From: Neopararhizobium haloflavum
Lineage (GTDB): Bacteria > Pseudomonadota > Alphaproteobacteria > Rhizobiales > Rhizobiaceae
DNA length: 64,000 nucleotides
NCBI RefSeq assembly: GCF_002750855.1
Contig: NZ_NWUC01000001.1
Coordinates: forward strand, 186,001-250,000
Reading direction: 5' to 3'
In this document: positions 16,917-26,116 of the stretch, piece by piece
How positions within the stretch are numbered: the stretch's first letter is position 1
Layout of the letters: each line of letters opens with the position of its first letter
Notes under the pieces: generated by a model
Database searches by the model: none
Seen by the model: the letters and a program-made list of their open reading frames with translations, nothing else
What the model was told of the DNA's origin: nothing
Position numbers and translations under genes: made by a program

Positions 16917-18509
16917 ATGAGCGATTATACGCGATATCTTTCCAGGCAGGTGACGCGCGGCCGGATGAGCCGCCGCGAATTTCTCGGCCGCTCGGCCGCG
17001 CTCGGCATCACGGCGGCGACGGCCAATTCGATCTTCTCAACCGCCGTACGGGCGCAGGCGCCGCAAAAGGGCGGCGCACTGAAGATGGGACTCGTCGGCG
17101 GCGAATCGACCAACAGCCTCGATCCGGCGACCTTCCTTACGCAGGTGCCGCAGAACTTCGGCAATTGCTGGGGTGAGCAGCTGGTCCTGCAATCGCCTGA
17201 GGATGGCAGCGCGCAGCCGCAATTGGCCGAATCCTGGGAACCGTCCGAGGACGCAACCGAGTGGCGCTTCAAGATTCGCAAGGGTGTTACTTTCCACGAC
17301 GGAAAGGAAATGACGCCGGAAGACGTTGCGCAGACGATTCGCCGCCATTCCGACGAGAAGACGCAGTCTGCCGCCGCTGGCGTGCTGACCGATATCGACG
17401 ACATTTCGGTGGACGGCGACTACGTCGTCTTCCGCATGGCGCGCGGCAATGCCGACCTGCCGCTGCTGCTCACGGACTATCACCTGATCATCCAGCCGAA
17501 CGGCGGCTATGATGCGCCGGATGCGGGCATCGGCACCGGACCCTATCGCGTCGAGGTCAACGAACCGGGCGTGCGCCACGTGGCGACCAAATACGACGGT
17601 TACTGGCGCGACGATGTGGGCCATGTCGATTCCGTCGAAGTGATCGTGATGAACGACAACACGGCTCGCATGTCCGCGCTGCAGTCGGGCCAGGTGCACA
17701 TCATCAACCGCGTCGAGCCGCGCACGGTGGAACTTCTTGCCCGTGCCGCTGGCGTCGCGATCGAGAACGTGCCCTCCAAGGGGCACTACATCTTCCCGAT
17801 GTTCTGCAACACGGCGCCCTTCGACAACCATGATCTGCGCATGGCGCTGAAGCTGGCGATCGACCGCCAGGCAATGGTGGACCAGGTCTTCCAGGGCTAC
17901 GCGTCGCTCGGCAACGACTTCCCGATCAACGAGAGTTACGCCCTCTTCTCCGACGACATCGAGCAGCGCGCCTACGATCCCGATCAGGCGAAGTTCCACT
18001 ACGAGAAGTCCGGCCATAGCGGACCGATCGTGTTGCGTACTTCGGACGTCGCGTTCCCGGGCGCCGTCGACGCCTCGGTCCTCTTCCAGCAACAGGCGGC
18101 GGCAGCCGGCATAACGCTCGACATCCAGCGCGAGCCGGGCGACGGCTACTGGACGGAAGTCTGGAACAAGCAGCCATTCTGCGCCTCTTACTGGGGTGGC
18201 CGGCCGACGCAGGATTCCATGTACTCGACGGCTTATTATTCGGACGCCGAGTGGAACGACACGCGCTTCTTCAATGAAGAGTTCGACTCCATCCTGCTTG
18301 AGGCGCGCGCCGAACTCGACGATACGAAGCGCAAGGACATGTATCGCGACATGGCAATGATGGTGCGTGACGACGGCGGATTGATCCTGCCCGTCTTCAA
18401 CGACTTCATCGATGCCCGCCGCGAAGAGGTACAGGGTTGGGTGTCCGACCCGAACCACGAAACCTCGAACCTGAAGGCGGCTGTCCGCGTCTGGCTCGAC
18501 CAGTCCTGA
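16917..18509 (+). CDS. ABC transporter substrate-binding protein, family 5 (oligopeptide/opine type), Tat-exported
   Basis: A 530-residue periplasmic binding protein of the DppA/OppA class. The N-terminus has a twin-arginine signal (MSRREFLGRSAALG, about residues 17-30) and a cleavage region near VRAQA, so it is predicted to be exported folded by Tat. The central SLDPATF and EDGSAQPQLAESWE segments are typical of family 5. It heads an operon with two permeases and a fused ATPase. The ligand may be a peptide, opine, glycoside or metal chelate. A strong palindrome lies upstream. Confidence 0.92.
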   Translation: MSDYTRYLSRQVTRGRMSRREFLGRSAALGITAATANSIFSTAVRAQAPQKGGALKMGLVGGESTNSLDPATFLTQVPQNFGNCWGEQLVLQSPEDGSAQPQLAESWEPSEDATEWRFKIRKGVTFHDGKEMTPEDVAQTIRRHSDEKTQSAAAGVLTDIDDISVDGDYVVFRMARGNADLPLLLTDYHLIIQPNGGYDAPDAGIGTGPYRVEVNEPGVRHVATKYDGYWRDDVGHVDSVEVIVMNDNTARMSALQSGQVHIINRVEPRTVELLARAAGVAIENVPSKGHYIFPMFCNTAPFDNHDLRMALKLAIDRQAMVDQVFQGYASLGNDFPINESYALFSDDIEQRAYDPDQAKFHYEKSGHSGPIVLRTSDVAFPGAVDASVLFQQQAAAAGITLDIQREPGDGYWTEVWNKQPFCASYWGGRPTQDSMYSTAYYSDAEWNDTRFFNEEFDSILLEARAELDDTKRKDMYRDMAMMVRDDGGLILPVFNDFIDARREEVQGWVSDPNHETSNLKAAVRVWLDQS

Positions 18510-18522
18510 CGGGATTGGCCGG

Positions 18523-19482
18523 ATGGGCGGACCGCTCCTCACCATGATCGTCCAGCGCATTGCGCTGGGCGTTCTTCTTCTTTTTGCCGTGTCGCTGCTG
18601 ATCTTCGCCGGCACGGAAATCCTGCCCGGCGACGTGGCGCAGGCGATCCTCGGTCAGACGGCCACCCCCGAGGCGATCGCCAACATCCGCGAACAGCTCG
18701 GCCTCGATCGACCGGCACCGATGCGCTACCTGGAATGGCTCGGCGGAGCGGTTCAGGGCGATTTCGGCGTCAGCTACTCCAACCGGCAGGAGATTGCCAC
18801 GCAGATTGCCGGCCGGCTGGGCAATACGCTGTTTCTGGCGGCCGCGGCCGCCGCCATCGCGGTTCCGCTCGCCATCATCCTCGGCATCCTGTCCGTCCGC
18901 TACCGCAACACCTTTTTCGATCGCATCATCTCGATCGTGACGTTGACGACGATCTCGCTGCCCGAGTTCTTCTCCGGCTACATCCTGATGTTCGTCTTCG
19001 CGGTGTCGCTGCAGTGGTTCCCCTCGAGCGCCACCGTCTACGATTCCATGACACTTCTGGAGCGGCTCTGGGCGATCGCCCTGCCGGTGATGACATTGGT
19101 CCTCGTGGTCGTTGGCCACATGATGCGGATGACCAGGGCAGCGATCCTCAATGTCTTGTCATCGCCCTATGTCGAGACGGCCGAACTCAAGGGGTTGAGC
19201 CAGTCGCGCATCATCTGGCGGCATGCGTTGCCCAATGCGGTGGCGCCTATCATCAACGTCGTCGCGCTCAACCTGGCCTATCTTGTCGTCGGCGTCGTGG
19301 TGATCGAGGTCATCTTCGTCTATCCGGGTATGGGGCAATACATGGTCGATCATGTCTCCAAGCGGGACGTGCCGGTGGTGCAGGCCTGCGGGCTGATCTT
19401 TGCTTCGGTCTACATCATCTTGAACACGATCGCCGATGTCGCTTCGGTTCTCGCCAATCCGCGCCTCAGGCATCCGAGGTGA
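18523..19482 (+). CDS. ABC transporter permease (DppB-like)
   Basis: A 319-residue inner-membrane permease. Its first span starts at MIVQRIALGVLLLF, it has the family's large periplasmic loop and about six spans. Two starts are possible, at 18523 and 18544; the first is kept because GGGATTGG-like sequence precedes it. Its stop overlaps the next permease start by one base (TGATG). It forms the pore with the DppC-like partner. Confidence 0.92.
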   Translation: MGGPLLTMIVQRIALGVLLLFAVSLLIFAGTEILPGDVAQAILGQTATPEAIANIREQLGLDRPAPMRYLEWLGGAVQGDFGVSYSNRQEIATQIAGRLGNTLFLAAAAAAIAVPLAIILGILSVRYRNTFFDRIISIVTLTTISLPEFFSGYILMFVFAVSLQWFPSSATVYDSMTLLERLWAIALPVMTLVLVVVGHMMRMTRAAILNVLSSPYVETAELKGLSQSRIIWRHALPNAVAPIINVVALNLAYLVVGVVVIEVIFVYPGMGQYMVDHVSKRDVPVVQACGLIFASVYIILNTIADVASVLANPRLRHPR

Positions 19483-20312
19483 TGGCGATGTTCAAGACAA
19501 TGCCCGTCTCTGCCATGATCGGTCTCTTCGGGGTCTGCTTCTACGTTTTTCTCGCTGTCTTCGCGCCGCTGATCGCACCTTACGGCGAAACGGAAGTGGT
19601 CGGCGGGGTCTGGCTGACGCCCACGGCGCAGTTCTGGCTGGGAACCGACAACCTCGGCAGAGACCTGCTCTCACGCCTGATCTACGGCGCGCGCACGACG
19701 TTGTTCATCGCCGCTGTTTCCACGGTCGTCGCCTTCATCATCGGCATTCTGCTTGGCTTCCTTGCGGCGGTGATGCGTGGCTGGGTCGATCAGGTCTTGT
19801 CGCGTCTCAACGACCTCCTGATGTCGATCCCGACGCTGATCTTCGCGCTGGTCGTGCTGTCGGTCCTGCCGAGCGAGCTTTATATCCTGATCCTCGTCAT
19901 GGCGGTGCTGGAGGCAACGCGCGTCTACCGGGTCAGCCGGGCTGTCGCCGCCGACATCGCGGTGATGGACTACGTGGAGGCAGCGAAGCTGAGGGGCGAA
20001 GGTTGGGGTTGGATCATCTCGCGCGAGATCCTGCCGAACGCCGCGTCGCCGCTATTGGCAGAATTCGGCCTGCGCTTCGCCTTCGCCGTGCTCTTCCTTT
20101 CCGCGCTCTCGTTCCTCGGGCTCGGTATCCAGCCGCCGGCCGCCGATTGGGGAGGCATGGTGAAGGACAACAAGGACGGGATCGTCTTCGGCATCGGTGC
20201 AGCTCTCTTTCCCGGCGCGGCGATCGCGACGCTCGCCATTTCCGTCAATCTCGTCGTCGACTGGCTGCTCAACCGGACCTCCAGCCTCAAGGGAGGGCGC
20301 GGCGATGGCTAG
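19482..20312 (+). CDS. ABC transporter permease (DppC-like)
   Basis: A 276-residue inner-membrane permease. It has LGTDNLGRDLLSRLIYGART after the first span, a hallmark of DppC/OppC proteins, and the C-terminal segment FLGLGIQPPAADWGGM. The start ATG at 19482 shares its A with the TGA stop of the upstream gene; ATG at 19488 is an alternative. Its stop lies eight bases inside the ATPase gene, so the operon is tightly coupled. Confidence 0.92.
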   Translation: MAMFKTMPVSAMIGLFGVCFYVFLAVFAPLIAPYGETEVVGGVWLTPTAQFWLGTDNLGRDLLSRLIYGARTTLFIAAVSTVVAFIIGILLGFLAAVMRGWVDQVLSRLNDLLMSIPTLIFALVVLSVLPSELYILILVMAVLEATRVYRVSRAVAADIAVMDYVEAAKLRGEGWGWIISREILPNAASPLLAEFGLRFAFAVLFLSALSFLGLGIQPPAADWGGMVKDNKDGIVFGIGAALFPGAAIATLAISVNLVVDWLLNRTSSLKGGRGDG

Positions 20313-21936
20313 CCTGCTTTCTGTTCGTGATCTCAAGATTGAAGCGACGGCCTATCCGCCGGGCGAACCGCCCAAGGACATCACCATCGTCGACGGCATT
20401 TCGTTCGATGTGGAGAAGGGCAAGGTTCTCGGTCTGATCGGCGAATCCGGTGCCGGAAAATCGACGATCGGCCTTTCCGCACTTGCCTATGGCCGGGGCG
20501 GGGTGCGGATCACCGGCGGCGAGGTTCGCCTGAATGGGGAGGACCTGCTGAAGAAAGGGCCTCGAGGCATCCGCCAGGTGCGCGGCGCGAAGGTGTGCTA
20601 CGTCGCCCAGTCGGCTGCCGCGGCGTTCAACCCGGCGCACAAGCTCGGCCGGCAGATCGTCGAGTCGGCCGTCAGCCACGGCATCATGAGCAAACGCGAG
20701 GCTGAGGATCGCGCCCGCTACCTCTTCAAGGTTCTTGGCCTGCCCGATCCGGATCGTTTCGGTCAGCGCTATCCGCATCAGGTGTCCGGCGGTCAGCTGC
20801 AACGCGCGATGACGGCGATGGCGCTTTGCTCCAACCCCGAGCTCATCGTCTTCGACGAACCGACGACGGCGCTCGACGTCACCACGCAGATCGACGTGCT
20901 CGCGGCGATCAAGGCGGCGATCGAGGAGACCGGCACGGCGGCGCTCTACATCACGCACGATCTGGCGGTGGTGGCGCAGATATCGGACCACATCATGGTT
21001 CTGCGCCACGGGAAGATGGTGGAATACGGGCCGGTTGAGCAGATCATCGAGGCGCCCGAAGAGGAGTATACGCGCGCGCTCGTCAACGTGCGGCGCGAGC
21101 GCAAGGAAGAAGCAAGAGATCAGGAGGGCGCAGTCCTCAAGATCGAGAACGTCGACGCCGGCTATGGCGAGGGCGCCCAGGTGCTGTTCGACGTTTCGAT
21201 GCATCTGCCGAGGGGGCAGACGCTCGCGGTCGTCGGCGAGTCCGGATCGGGCAAGTCGACGACCGCGCGCGTTGTGACCGGGCTCCTGCCGGCCAAGGCC
21301 GGACGGGTGCTCTTCAAGGGCGAGGCGCTGCCGGCCGCGTTGAAGGACCGCTCGCGCGACCAGTTGCGGCAGATCCAGATGATCTACCAGATAGCAGATA
21401 CCGCGATGAACCCGCGCCACACTGTGCGCGAGATCATCGGCCGGCCGCTGACCTTCTATTTTGGCCTGCGCGGCCGAAAGAAGACGGACCGGATAAAGCA
21501 ACTGCTCGAACAGATCGAGATGGGCGCAGGGTTCATCGACCGCTATCCGGCCGAGCTGTCGGGCGGGCAGAAGCAGCGCGTGGCCATTGCGCGCGCGCTT
21601 GCCGCGGAACCAGAGGTCATCCTGTGCGACGAGCCGACTTCGGCGCTCGATCCGCTGGTCGCCGACGGGATATTGAACCTGTTGACCCGGTTGCAGGCCG
21701 AGACGCAGGTGTCCTATCTTTTCATCACGCACGACATCGCGACCGTGCGTGCGATCGCCGATTCGATCGCCGTCATGCACCGCGGCCGGGTCGTGCGCTT
21801 CGGACCCAAATCGCAGGTGCTCGCGCCGCCCTTCGACGATTACACCGATCTCCTGTTGAAGTCGGTGCCCGAGATGCAGGTCGGATGGCTCGAGAATGTT
21901 CTGAAAACGCGCCGGATGGAAAGCGCGGGCCACTGA
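20305..21936 (+). CDS. Fused DppD-DppF-type ABC transporter ATP-binding protein
   Basis: A 543-residue protein with two complete ATPase domains. The first Walker A, GESGAGKST, is at about residues 46-54 and the second, GESGSGKST, at about 311-319. Each half has its own signature (SGGQLQRAM and SGGQKQRVA) and Walker B (VFDEP and LCDEP). In many systems these domains are separate genes; here one chain supplies both sites. The start is the ATG at 20305, overlapping the permease stop by eight bases. Confidence 0.93.
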   Translation: MASLLSVRDLKIEATAYPPGEPPKDITIVDGISFDVEKGKVLGLIGESGAGKSTIGLSALAYGRGGVRITGGEVRLNGEDLLKKGPRGIRQVRGAKVCYVAQSAAAAFNPAHKLGRQIVESAVSHGIMSKREAEDRARYLFKVLGLPDPDRFGQRYPHQVSGGQLQRAMTAMALCSNPELIVFDEPTTALDVTTQIDVLAAIKAAIEETGTAALYITHDLAVVAQISDHIMVLRHGKMVEYGPVEQIIEAPEEEYTRALVNVRRERKEEARDQEGAVLKIENVDAGYGEGAQVLFDVSMHLPRGQTLAVVGESGSGKSTTARVVTGLLPAKAGRVLFKGEALPAALKDRSRDQLRQIQMIYQIADTAMNPRHTVREIIGRPLTFYFGLRGRKKTDRIKQLLEQIEMGAGFIDRYPAELSGGQKQRVAIARALAAEPEVILCDEPTSALDPLVADGILNLLTRLQAETQVSYLFITHDIATVRAIADSIAVMHRGRVVRFGPKSQVLAPPFDDYTDLLLKSVPEMQVGWLENVLKTRRMESAGH

Positions 21937-21956
21937 AGCGGACTGACGATAACGCC

Positions 21957-22676
21957 ATGCGGAACATTTCTGCGATCCTTTTCGACAAGGACGGAACGCT
22001 GCTCGATTTTGCGGCGACCTGGGGGCCGGCGACGGCGGCGGTGCTGCGCGAACTGAGTGCGGGCGATGATCGTCATCTTTCCGCGCTCGCCGACATGGCC
22101 GGCTTCGATCATGCGGAGCAGCGTTTTCGTCCGGATTCTCCCGTCATCGCCGGCGATCCGGATTCCTTCGCACCGGGATGGGCGGCGCAACTGGGCGTTG
22201 CCTACGACGCGGCGTTCAGCGACCGCGTCAACCGGCTGTTTCGCGAGGAAAGTCTCGTGTCTCTCAAGGCCTTCGAGGACGTTTCGGCCGTGCTCGATCA
22301 TCTTGCGGCGGCCGGTCTGCGCATCGGACTGGCTACCAACGACGCAGCCGCGAACGCGCATGCGCATCTTGAGCGGATGGGCGTTGCCGACCGGTTCGAT
22401 TTCATCGCGGGATACGATTCCGGACATGGCGCCAAGCCTGGGCCCGGCATGATCCGAGCCTTCGCCGAGGCATGCGACATTGAGACATCTGCCGTGGCGA
22501 TGGTCGGCGATACGCTGCACGACATCGAGGCGGCCCGAAACGCCGGGGCGCTCGCCATAGCGATCGCGCGCGACGAGACCGCTATGCGCGCGCTCGAGGG
22601 GCATGCCGACATAATGATCGGCGAATTGAATGCGCTGGTCGAATGGGTTCGCGTGCAGCACCAGGCCGCTGGCTGA
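21957..22676 (+). CDS. HAD-family hydrolase, phosphoglycolate phosphatase-like
   Basis: A 239-residue HAD hydrolase with motif I FDKDGTLLD at residues 9-17, motif II around LATNDA, and the late motif MVGDTLHDIEAARNAG. The cap between motifs is alpha-helical, as in phosphoglycolate phosphatase-like enzymes that act on small phosphomonoesters. The substrate is unknown. It starts 20 bases after the transporter ATPase and is probably cotranscribed, which suggests that the imported compound becomes phosphorylated. Confidence 0.85.
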   Translation: MRNISAILFDKDGTLLDFAATWGPATAAVLRELSAGDDRHLSALADMAGFDHAEQRFRPDSPVIAGDPDSFAPGWAAQLGVAYDAAFSDRVNRLFREESLVSLKAFEDVSAVLDHLAAAGLRIGLATNDAAANAHAHLERMGVADRFDFIAGYDSGHGAKPGPGMIRAFAEACDIETSAVAMVGDTLHDIEAARNAGALAIAIARDETAMRALEGHADIMIGELNALVEWVRVQHQAAG

Positions 22677-22820
22677 CCGGATGCTGTGGGCCGGAAGGTC
22701 CGAGCCATGCGCGGCGTGACGCCTTTGCCCTGTCCTCACGTCGCGATACGAGTGCATTCGCGCCAACGACGAACCAATCGTTTCCTTGCGGGAGCGAAAC
22801 AGTCCAGACGAGGCACCGAG

Positions 22821-23333
22821 ATGGCGATCGATCCTTTTCTCCTGGTCATGGGTGTGAGCGGCACCGGCAAGAGCGCCATTGCCGCTGAGCTGGCGAAGGC
22901 GCTTGACGGCACGCTTGTCGAAGCCGATGCGCTTCATAGCCGCGAGAATATCAAGCGCATGGCCGCCGGCCTTCCCTTGACGGATGCCTTGCGCCTGCCG
23001 TGGCTGCGTGCGGTCGCCGATGCGGCGATCGCGGCGCGAGGGCAAGAGCCGGTGGTCATCGCTTGCTCTGCGCTCAAGCGAGCATACCGCGAGGTCTTGC
23101 GCTCCAAGCTTCGATCCATGACCATCGTTTATCTGACCGGAGAGCGCGATCTCATCTTTCAGCGGATGCGGGCGCGCAGCAGCCATTTCATGCCGGCCTC
23201 GCTGCTCGACAGTCAGATTGCCGACCTGGAGCCACCTGTCGGCGAACGCGAAATCACCATGGACGTCGCGCTCTTGCGGGAGGCCATCGTCGAGGCCGTG
23301 CTGAAGCGGCTCAACACGGACGGAGCAGGGTAG
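22821..23333 (+). CDS. Gluconokinase (GntK type)
   Basis: A 170-residue P-loop kinase with GVSGTGKS at about residues 11-18, followed by EADALHSRENIKRM and ACSALKRAYREVLR, both diagnostic of GntK. It phosphorylates D-gluconate to 6-phosphogluconate with ATP. The GTG at 22686 would add 45 residues without homology, so the ATG at 22821 was chosen. The pqq operon follows closely on the other strand. PQQ-dependent glucose dehydrogenase produces gluconate, so the neighbourhood is metabolically coherent, but no dehydrogenase gene is in the window. Confidence 0.88.
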   Translation: MAIDPFLLVMGVSGTGKSAIAAELAKALDGTLVEADALHSRENIKRMAAGLPLTDALRLPWLRAVADAAIAARGQEPVVIACSALKRAYREVLRSKLRSMTIVYLTGERDLIFQRMRARSSHFMPASLLDSQIADLEPPVGEREITMDVALLREAIVEAVLKRLNTDGAG

Positions 23334-23338
23334 GGCGA

Positions 23339-23944
23339 ATGCATGTTTCCCTCGACACGCTGAAAGGCGATGAAATTCATCCCTTCATCGACGATCTGGC
23401 CCGTCTGCGGATCACTGTCTTTCGTGCGTTTCCCTATCTCTACGATGGATCGGCCGACTATGAAGCCAGATATCTGGCGACCTACGCCCGTTCTCCCGAC
23501 AGCGTCTTCGTGCTTGCGCGGGACGGTGATGAGATCGTCGGTGCAGCCACGGGCATGCCGATGGCGGATGAGACGGACGACGTTCGCGCACCGTTCAAGG
23601 CGGCTGGTCTTGATCCGGCGGAGATTTTCTATTTCGGCGAATCCGTGCTGCTTGAAGACTATCGCGGCATGGGCGTCGGCGTTGCCTTCTTCGATGAAAG
23701 GGAGGGCCATGCGCGACAGCTTGGCCGTTTCGTGTCCACCGCGTTCTGCGCTGTCCAGCGCCCCGTCGACCACCCGCGCCGTCCGGGCGGCTATGTGCCG
23801 CTCGATCGGTTCTGGGAAAAGCGGGGCTATCGTCCGGAGCCGGGGCTGGTGACCACCTTCACCTGGCAGGATCTCGACGAGGATCGGGAGAGCGCCAAGC
23901 CGATGCAGTTCTGGACCAAGCGTATCGATCAGCGCCCGCGATAG
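23339..23944 (+). CDS. GNAT-family acetyltransferase
   Basis: A 201-residue GNAT protein. The acetyl-CoA-binding stretch YFGESVLLEDYRGMGVGVAF fits motif A, preceded by the strand VFVLARDGDEIVGAATG. It starts five bases after the gluconokinase stop. Its last 16 bases overlap the end of pqqE on the other strand, an unusual convergent overlap. The substrate is not predictable. Confidence 0.78.
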   Translation: MHVSLDTLKGDEIHPFIDDLARLRITVFRAFPYLYDGSADYEARYLATYARSPDSVFVLARDGDEIVGAATGMPMADETDDVRAPFKAAGLDPAEIFYFGESVLLEDYRGMGVGVAFFDEREGHARQLGRFVSTAFCAVQRPVDHPRRPGGYVPLDRFWEKRGYRPEPGLVTTFTWQDLDEDRESAKPMQFWTKRIDQRPR

Positions 23945-25050
23945 ACGAAGGGGTCCGGTGTGGCTGCGGCGTCGCGTTCTGCCGCTTCGGTGAGGCCCTT
24001 TCGCAGCGGCGAACGGATACACACCGGATCGGTCGCGGCCGGATCGCCGGCAAGAGCCATGGCCTGGCAGCGGCAGCCTCCGAAATCGACATGCTTTCGC
24101 TCGCAAGAGCGGCAGGGCTCCTGCATCCAGTCGTCACCGCGGAACGCATTGAAAGCCTGACCTTCATACCAGATTTTCGAAAGGGCCCGGTCGCGGACAT
24201 TGTCGAACGTCAGTGACGGGATGGTTTCGGCGGCGTGGCAGGGCAACACCTTGCCATCGGGCGCGACATTGATGCCGATCCGTCCCCAGCCGCCCATGCA
24301 GGCCTTGGGATAGGTGGAATGATGATCGGCCGGCACGTAGTCGATGACGATCACGCCCTTCAGCCGTTCACGCGCCTGCTCCACCAGCACGTTGGTCCGC
24401 TCGACCTGGGCACGGGTCGGCATGAGCGCAGTGCGGTTCTTCTCCGCCCAGCCGTGGAACTGCACGGTGGCGACCTCGATGCGCCGTGCGCCGAGGTCGA
24501 CCGCGAGATCGATCATGTCGCCCAGTTCGTCCATGTTCTGCTTGTGACATACCGCATTGACGGTCAGCGGAATCCCGGTGGCGCGCACCCAGCCGGCCAC
24601 CGCCATCTTGCGCTCGTATCCACCGCGATAGCCACCGACATGATCGGCCATCGTCGGCGTCGATCCCTGGATGGAGAGCTGGACGTGATCAAGCCCCGCC
24701 TCGGCGAGTTCGGCCATGCGCTTTTCGGTGAGGCCGACGCCGGAGGTGATGAGATTGGTGTAAAGCCCGCGCTCGCTCGCCGCCGCCGTCAGTTCCACGA
24801 GGTCGCGCCGCGAAGCCGGCTCGCCGCCGGACAGATGCAAATGGAGAATGCCCAGAGCGGCGGCCTGGTCGAAGATGTCGATCCACTCGGCTGTGGACAG
24901 TTCTTCCTTGATCCCGGTGAGTTCCAGCGGGTTGGAGCAGTATGGGCAGGCCAGGGGGCAGCGGTGTGTCAACTCGGCCAGCATCGCCATCGGTGGGGGT
25001 GCCTTGACGATGCGGGTGGATTCCGGGCGGTCGAGCAGGGTGGTCGTCAT
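23929..25050 (-). CDS. pqqE: PqqA peptide cyclase (radical SAM)
   Basis: A 373-residue radical SAM enzyme. The cluster cysteines are in CPLACPYC (C31, C35, C38), and the C-terminal SPASM region has CRSCERKHVDFGGCRCQA for auxiliary clusters. It forms the carbon-carbon bond between glutamate and tyrosine of PqqA, with PqqD presenting the peptide. Its ATG overlaps the pqqD stop by four bases. It is the last gene of the operon. Confidence 0.96.
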   Translation of the reverse strand: MTTTLLDRPESTRIVKAPPPMAMLAELTHRCPLACPYCSNPLELTGIKEELSTAEWIDIFDQAAALGILHLHLSGGEPASRRDLVELTAAASERGLYTNLITSGVGLTEKRMAELAEAGLDHVQLSIQGSTPTMADHVGGYRGGYERKMAVAGWVRATGIPLTVNAVCHKQNMDELGDMIDLAVDLGARRIEVATVQFHGWAEKNRTALMPTRAQVERTNVLVEQARERLKGVIVIDYVPADHHSTYPKACMGGWGRIGINVAPDGKVLPCHAAETIPSLTFDNVRDRALSKIWYEGQAFNAFRGDDWMQEPCRSCERKHVDFGGCRCQAMALAGDPAATDPVCIRSPLRKGLTEAAERDAAATPDPFVYRGR

Positions 25051-25346
25051 GCAATCACCTCCAGCATTCGGCGGTCGGCCAGTTCCTGGACGAAGGCCGC
25101 GACATCATCGGCAATGCGCTGACGTGGAGCGCCGAATTCGGCGGCGAAATCGTCGGCAATGCGGTCGAGTGAGCGCTCGCCGTCAAGCGCCTCGACGATC
25201 TTGACCGCGATCTCGTCCAGCGCCATGGCCCGCTCGGGTGCGAGCAGCACCTTCTGTCCGCGCACGGCATCCTCGCGCAGGCGCACGCCGCGGGCAAGCT
25301 TGGCGACGGTCGCGCCATCAATGGTGATGCCGCCTTCCTGCGTCAT
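25047..25346 (-). CDS. pqqD: PQQ biosynthesis peptide chaperone
   Basis: A 99-residue RiPP recognition-element protein that binds the PqqA precursor and delivers it to PqqE. It has the expected length and the typical central segment KVLLAPERAMALDEIAVKIVEAL. ATGA overlaps on both sides (with pqqC and pqqE) indicate tight translational coupling, which helps keep a chaperone and its enzyme in ratio. Confidence 0.94.
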   Translation of the reverse strand: MTQEGGITIDGATVAKLARGVRLREDAVRGQKVLLAPERAMALDEIAVKIVEALDGERSLDRIADDFAAEFGAPRQRIADDVAAFVQELADRRMLEVIA

Positions 25347-26116
25347 TCCGCTGGCCTCCTCATGGGCTCGTCATCCATCGTCACAGCTTCGCTGCCATCC
25401 CATCCGCCGGGCGGAATTGCAGCGGGGGTAACGTAAGCGGCATGCAGCGCATCGAGCTGAGACCAGAGAACATCGGTCTTGAAAATGAGCGCGGCGGCTG
25501 CGGCGTCCTGTTTTTCAAGCGTGTCGGCATGGTCGAGCACGTAGTTCAAACCAAAACGGACATCCTTCGGGGCCTCGTTGAGGCGCTGGCGGAAATAGGC
25601 CAGCGTCGCTTCGTTGGCGAAGGTGTAATGCTGAAGCAGGCCGGCGATGCGCTCGGTATGGATCTTTGGCGCGAACAGTTCCGTCAACGAAGCGGCGACC
25701 GCCTCCAGCATCGGCTTTTCGCGGACAAAGGCAACATAGGCATCAACGGCGAAACGGGTGGCTGGCAGCACGCCACGCGTTGACGCGACGTAGTCCGGAT
25801 CAAGACCCACGGCTTCAGCCAGCACCAGCCAACGGCGGATGCCACCGCCCGCGTCGACTCCACCATCGTGGTCCTCGATGCGTGAGCGCCAGGCCCGCCG
25901 CAAATCCGGGTCCGCGCAACGCGACAGGAAGGCGGCGTCCTTCATCGGAATCCGGCTTTGGTAGTAATAGCGGTTTATCACCCAGGCACGAACCTGCGTC
26001 ATTGAGCAGGCGCCGCCATGCAGACGATGATGGAATGGATGACGATCGTGATAGCGCTCGGCGCCGATGACGCGCAGGCGCTGTTCGAATTCGGCGCGCG
26101 ATACGCCAGCGTTCAC
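25343..26116 (-). CDS. pqqC: Pyrroloquinoline-quinone synthase
   Basis: A 257-residue cofactorless oxidase that performs the final ring closure and eight-electron oxidation to PQQ. Family features are RYHDRHPFHHRLHGG near the N-terminus and WVINRYYYQSRIPMKDAAF, which contribute active-site histidines, arginines and tyrosines. Its stop overlaps the pqqD start and its own start overlaps the pqqB stop, each by four bases. Confidence 0.96.
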   Translation of the reverse strand: MNAGVSRAEFEQRLRVIGAERYHDRHPFHHRLHGGACSMTQVRAWVINRYYYQSRIPMKDAAFLSRCADPDLRRAWRSRIEDHDGGVDAGGGIRRWLVLAEAVGLDPDYVASTRGVLPATRFAVDAYVAFVREKPMLEAVAASLTELFAPKIHTERIAGLLQHYTFANEATLAYFRQRLNEAPKDVRFGLNYVLDHADTLEKQDAAAAALIFKTDVLWSQLDALHAAYVTPAAIPPGGWDGSEAVTMDDEPMRRPAE

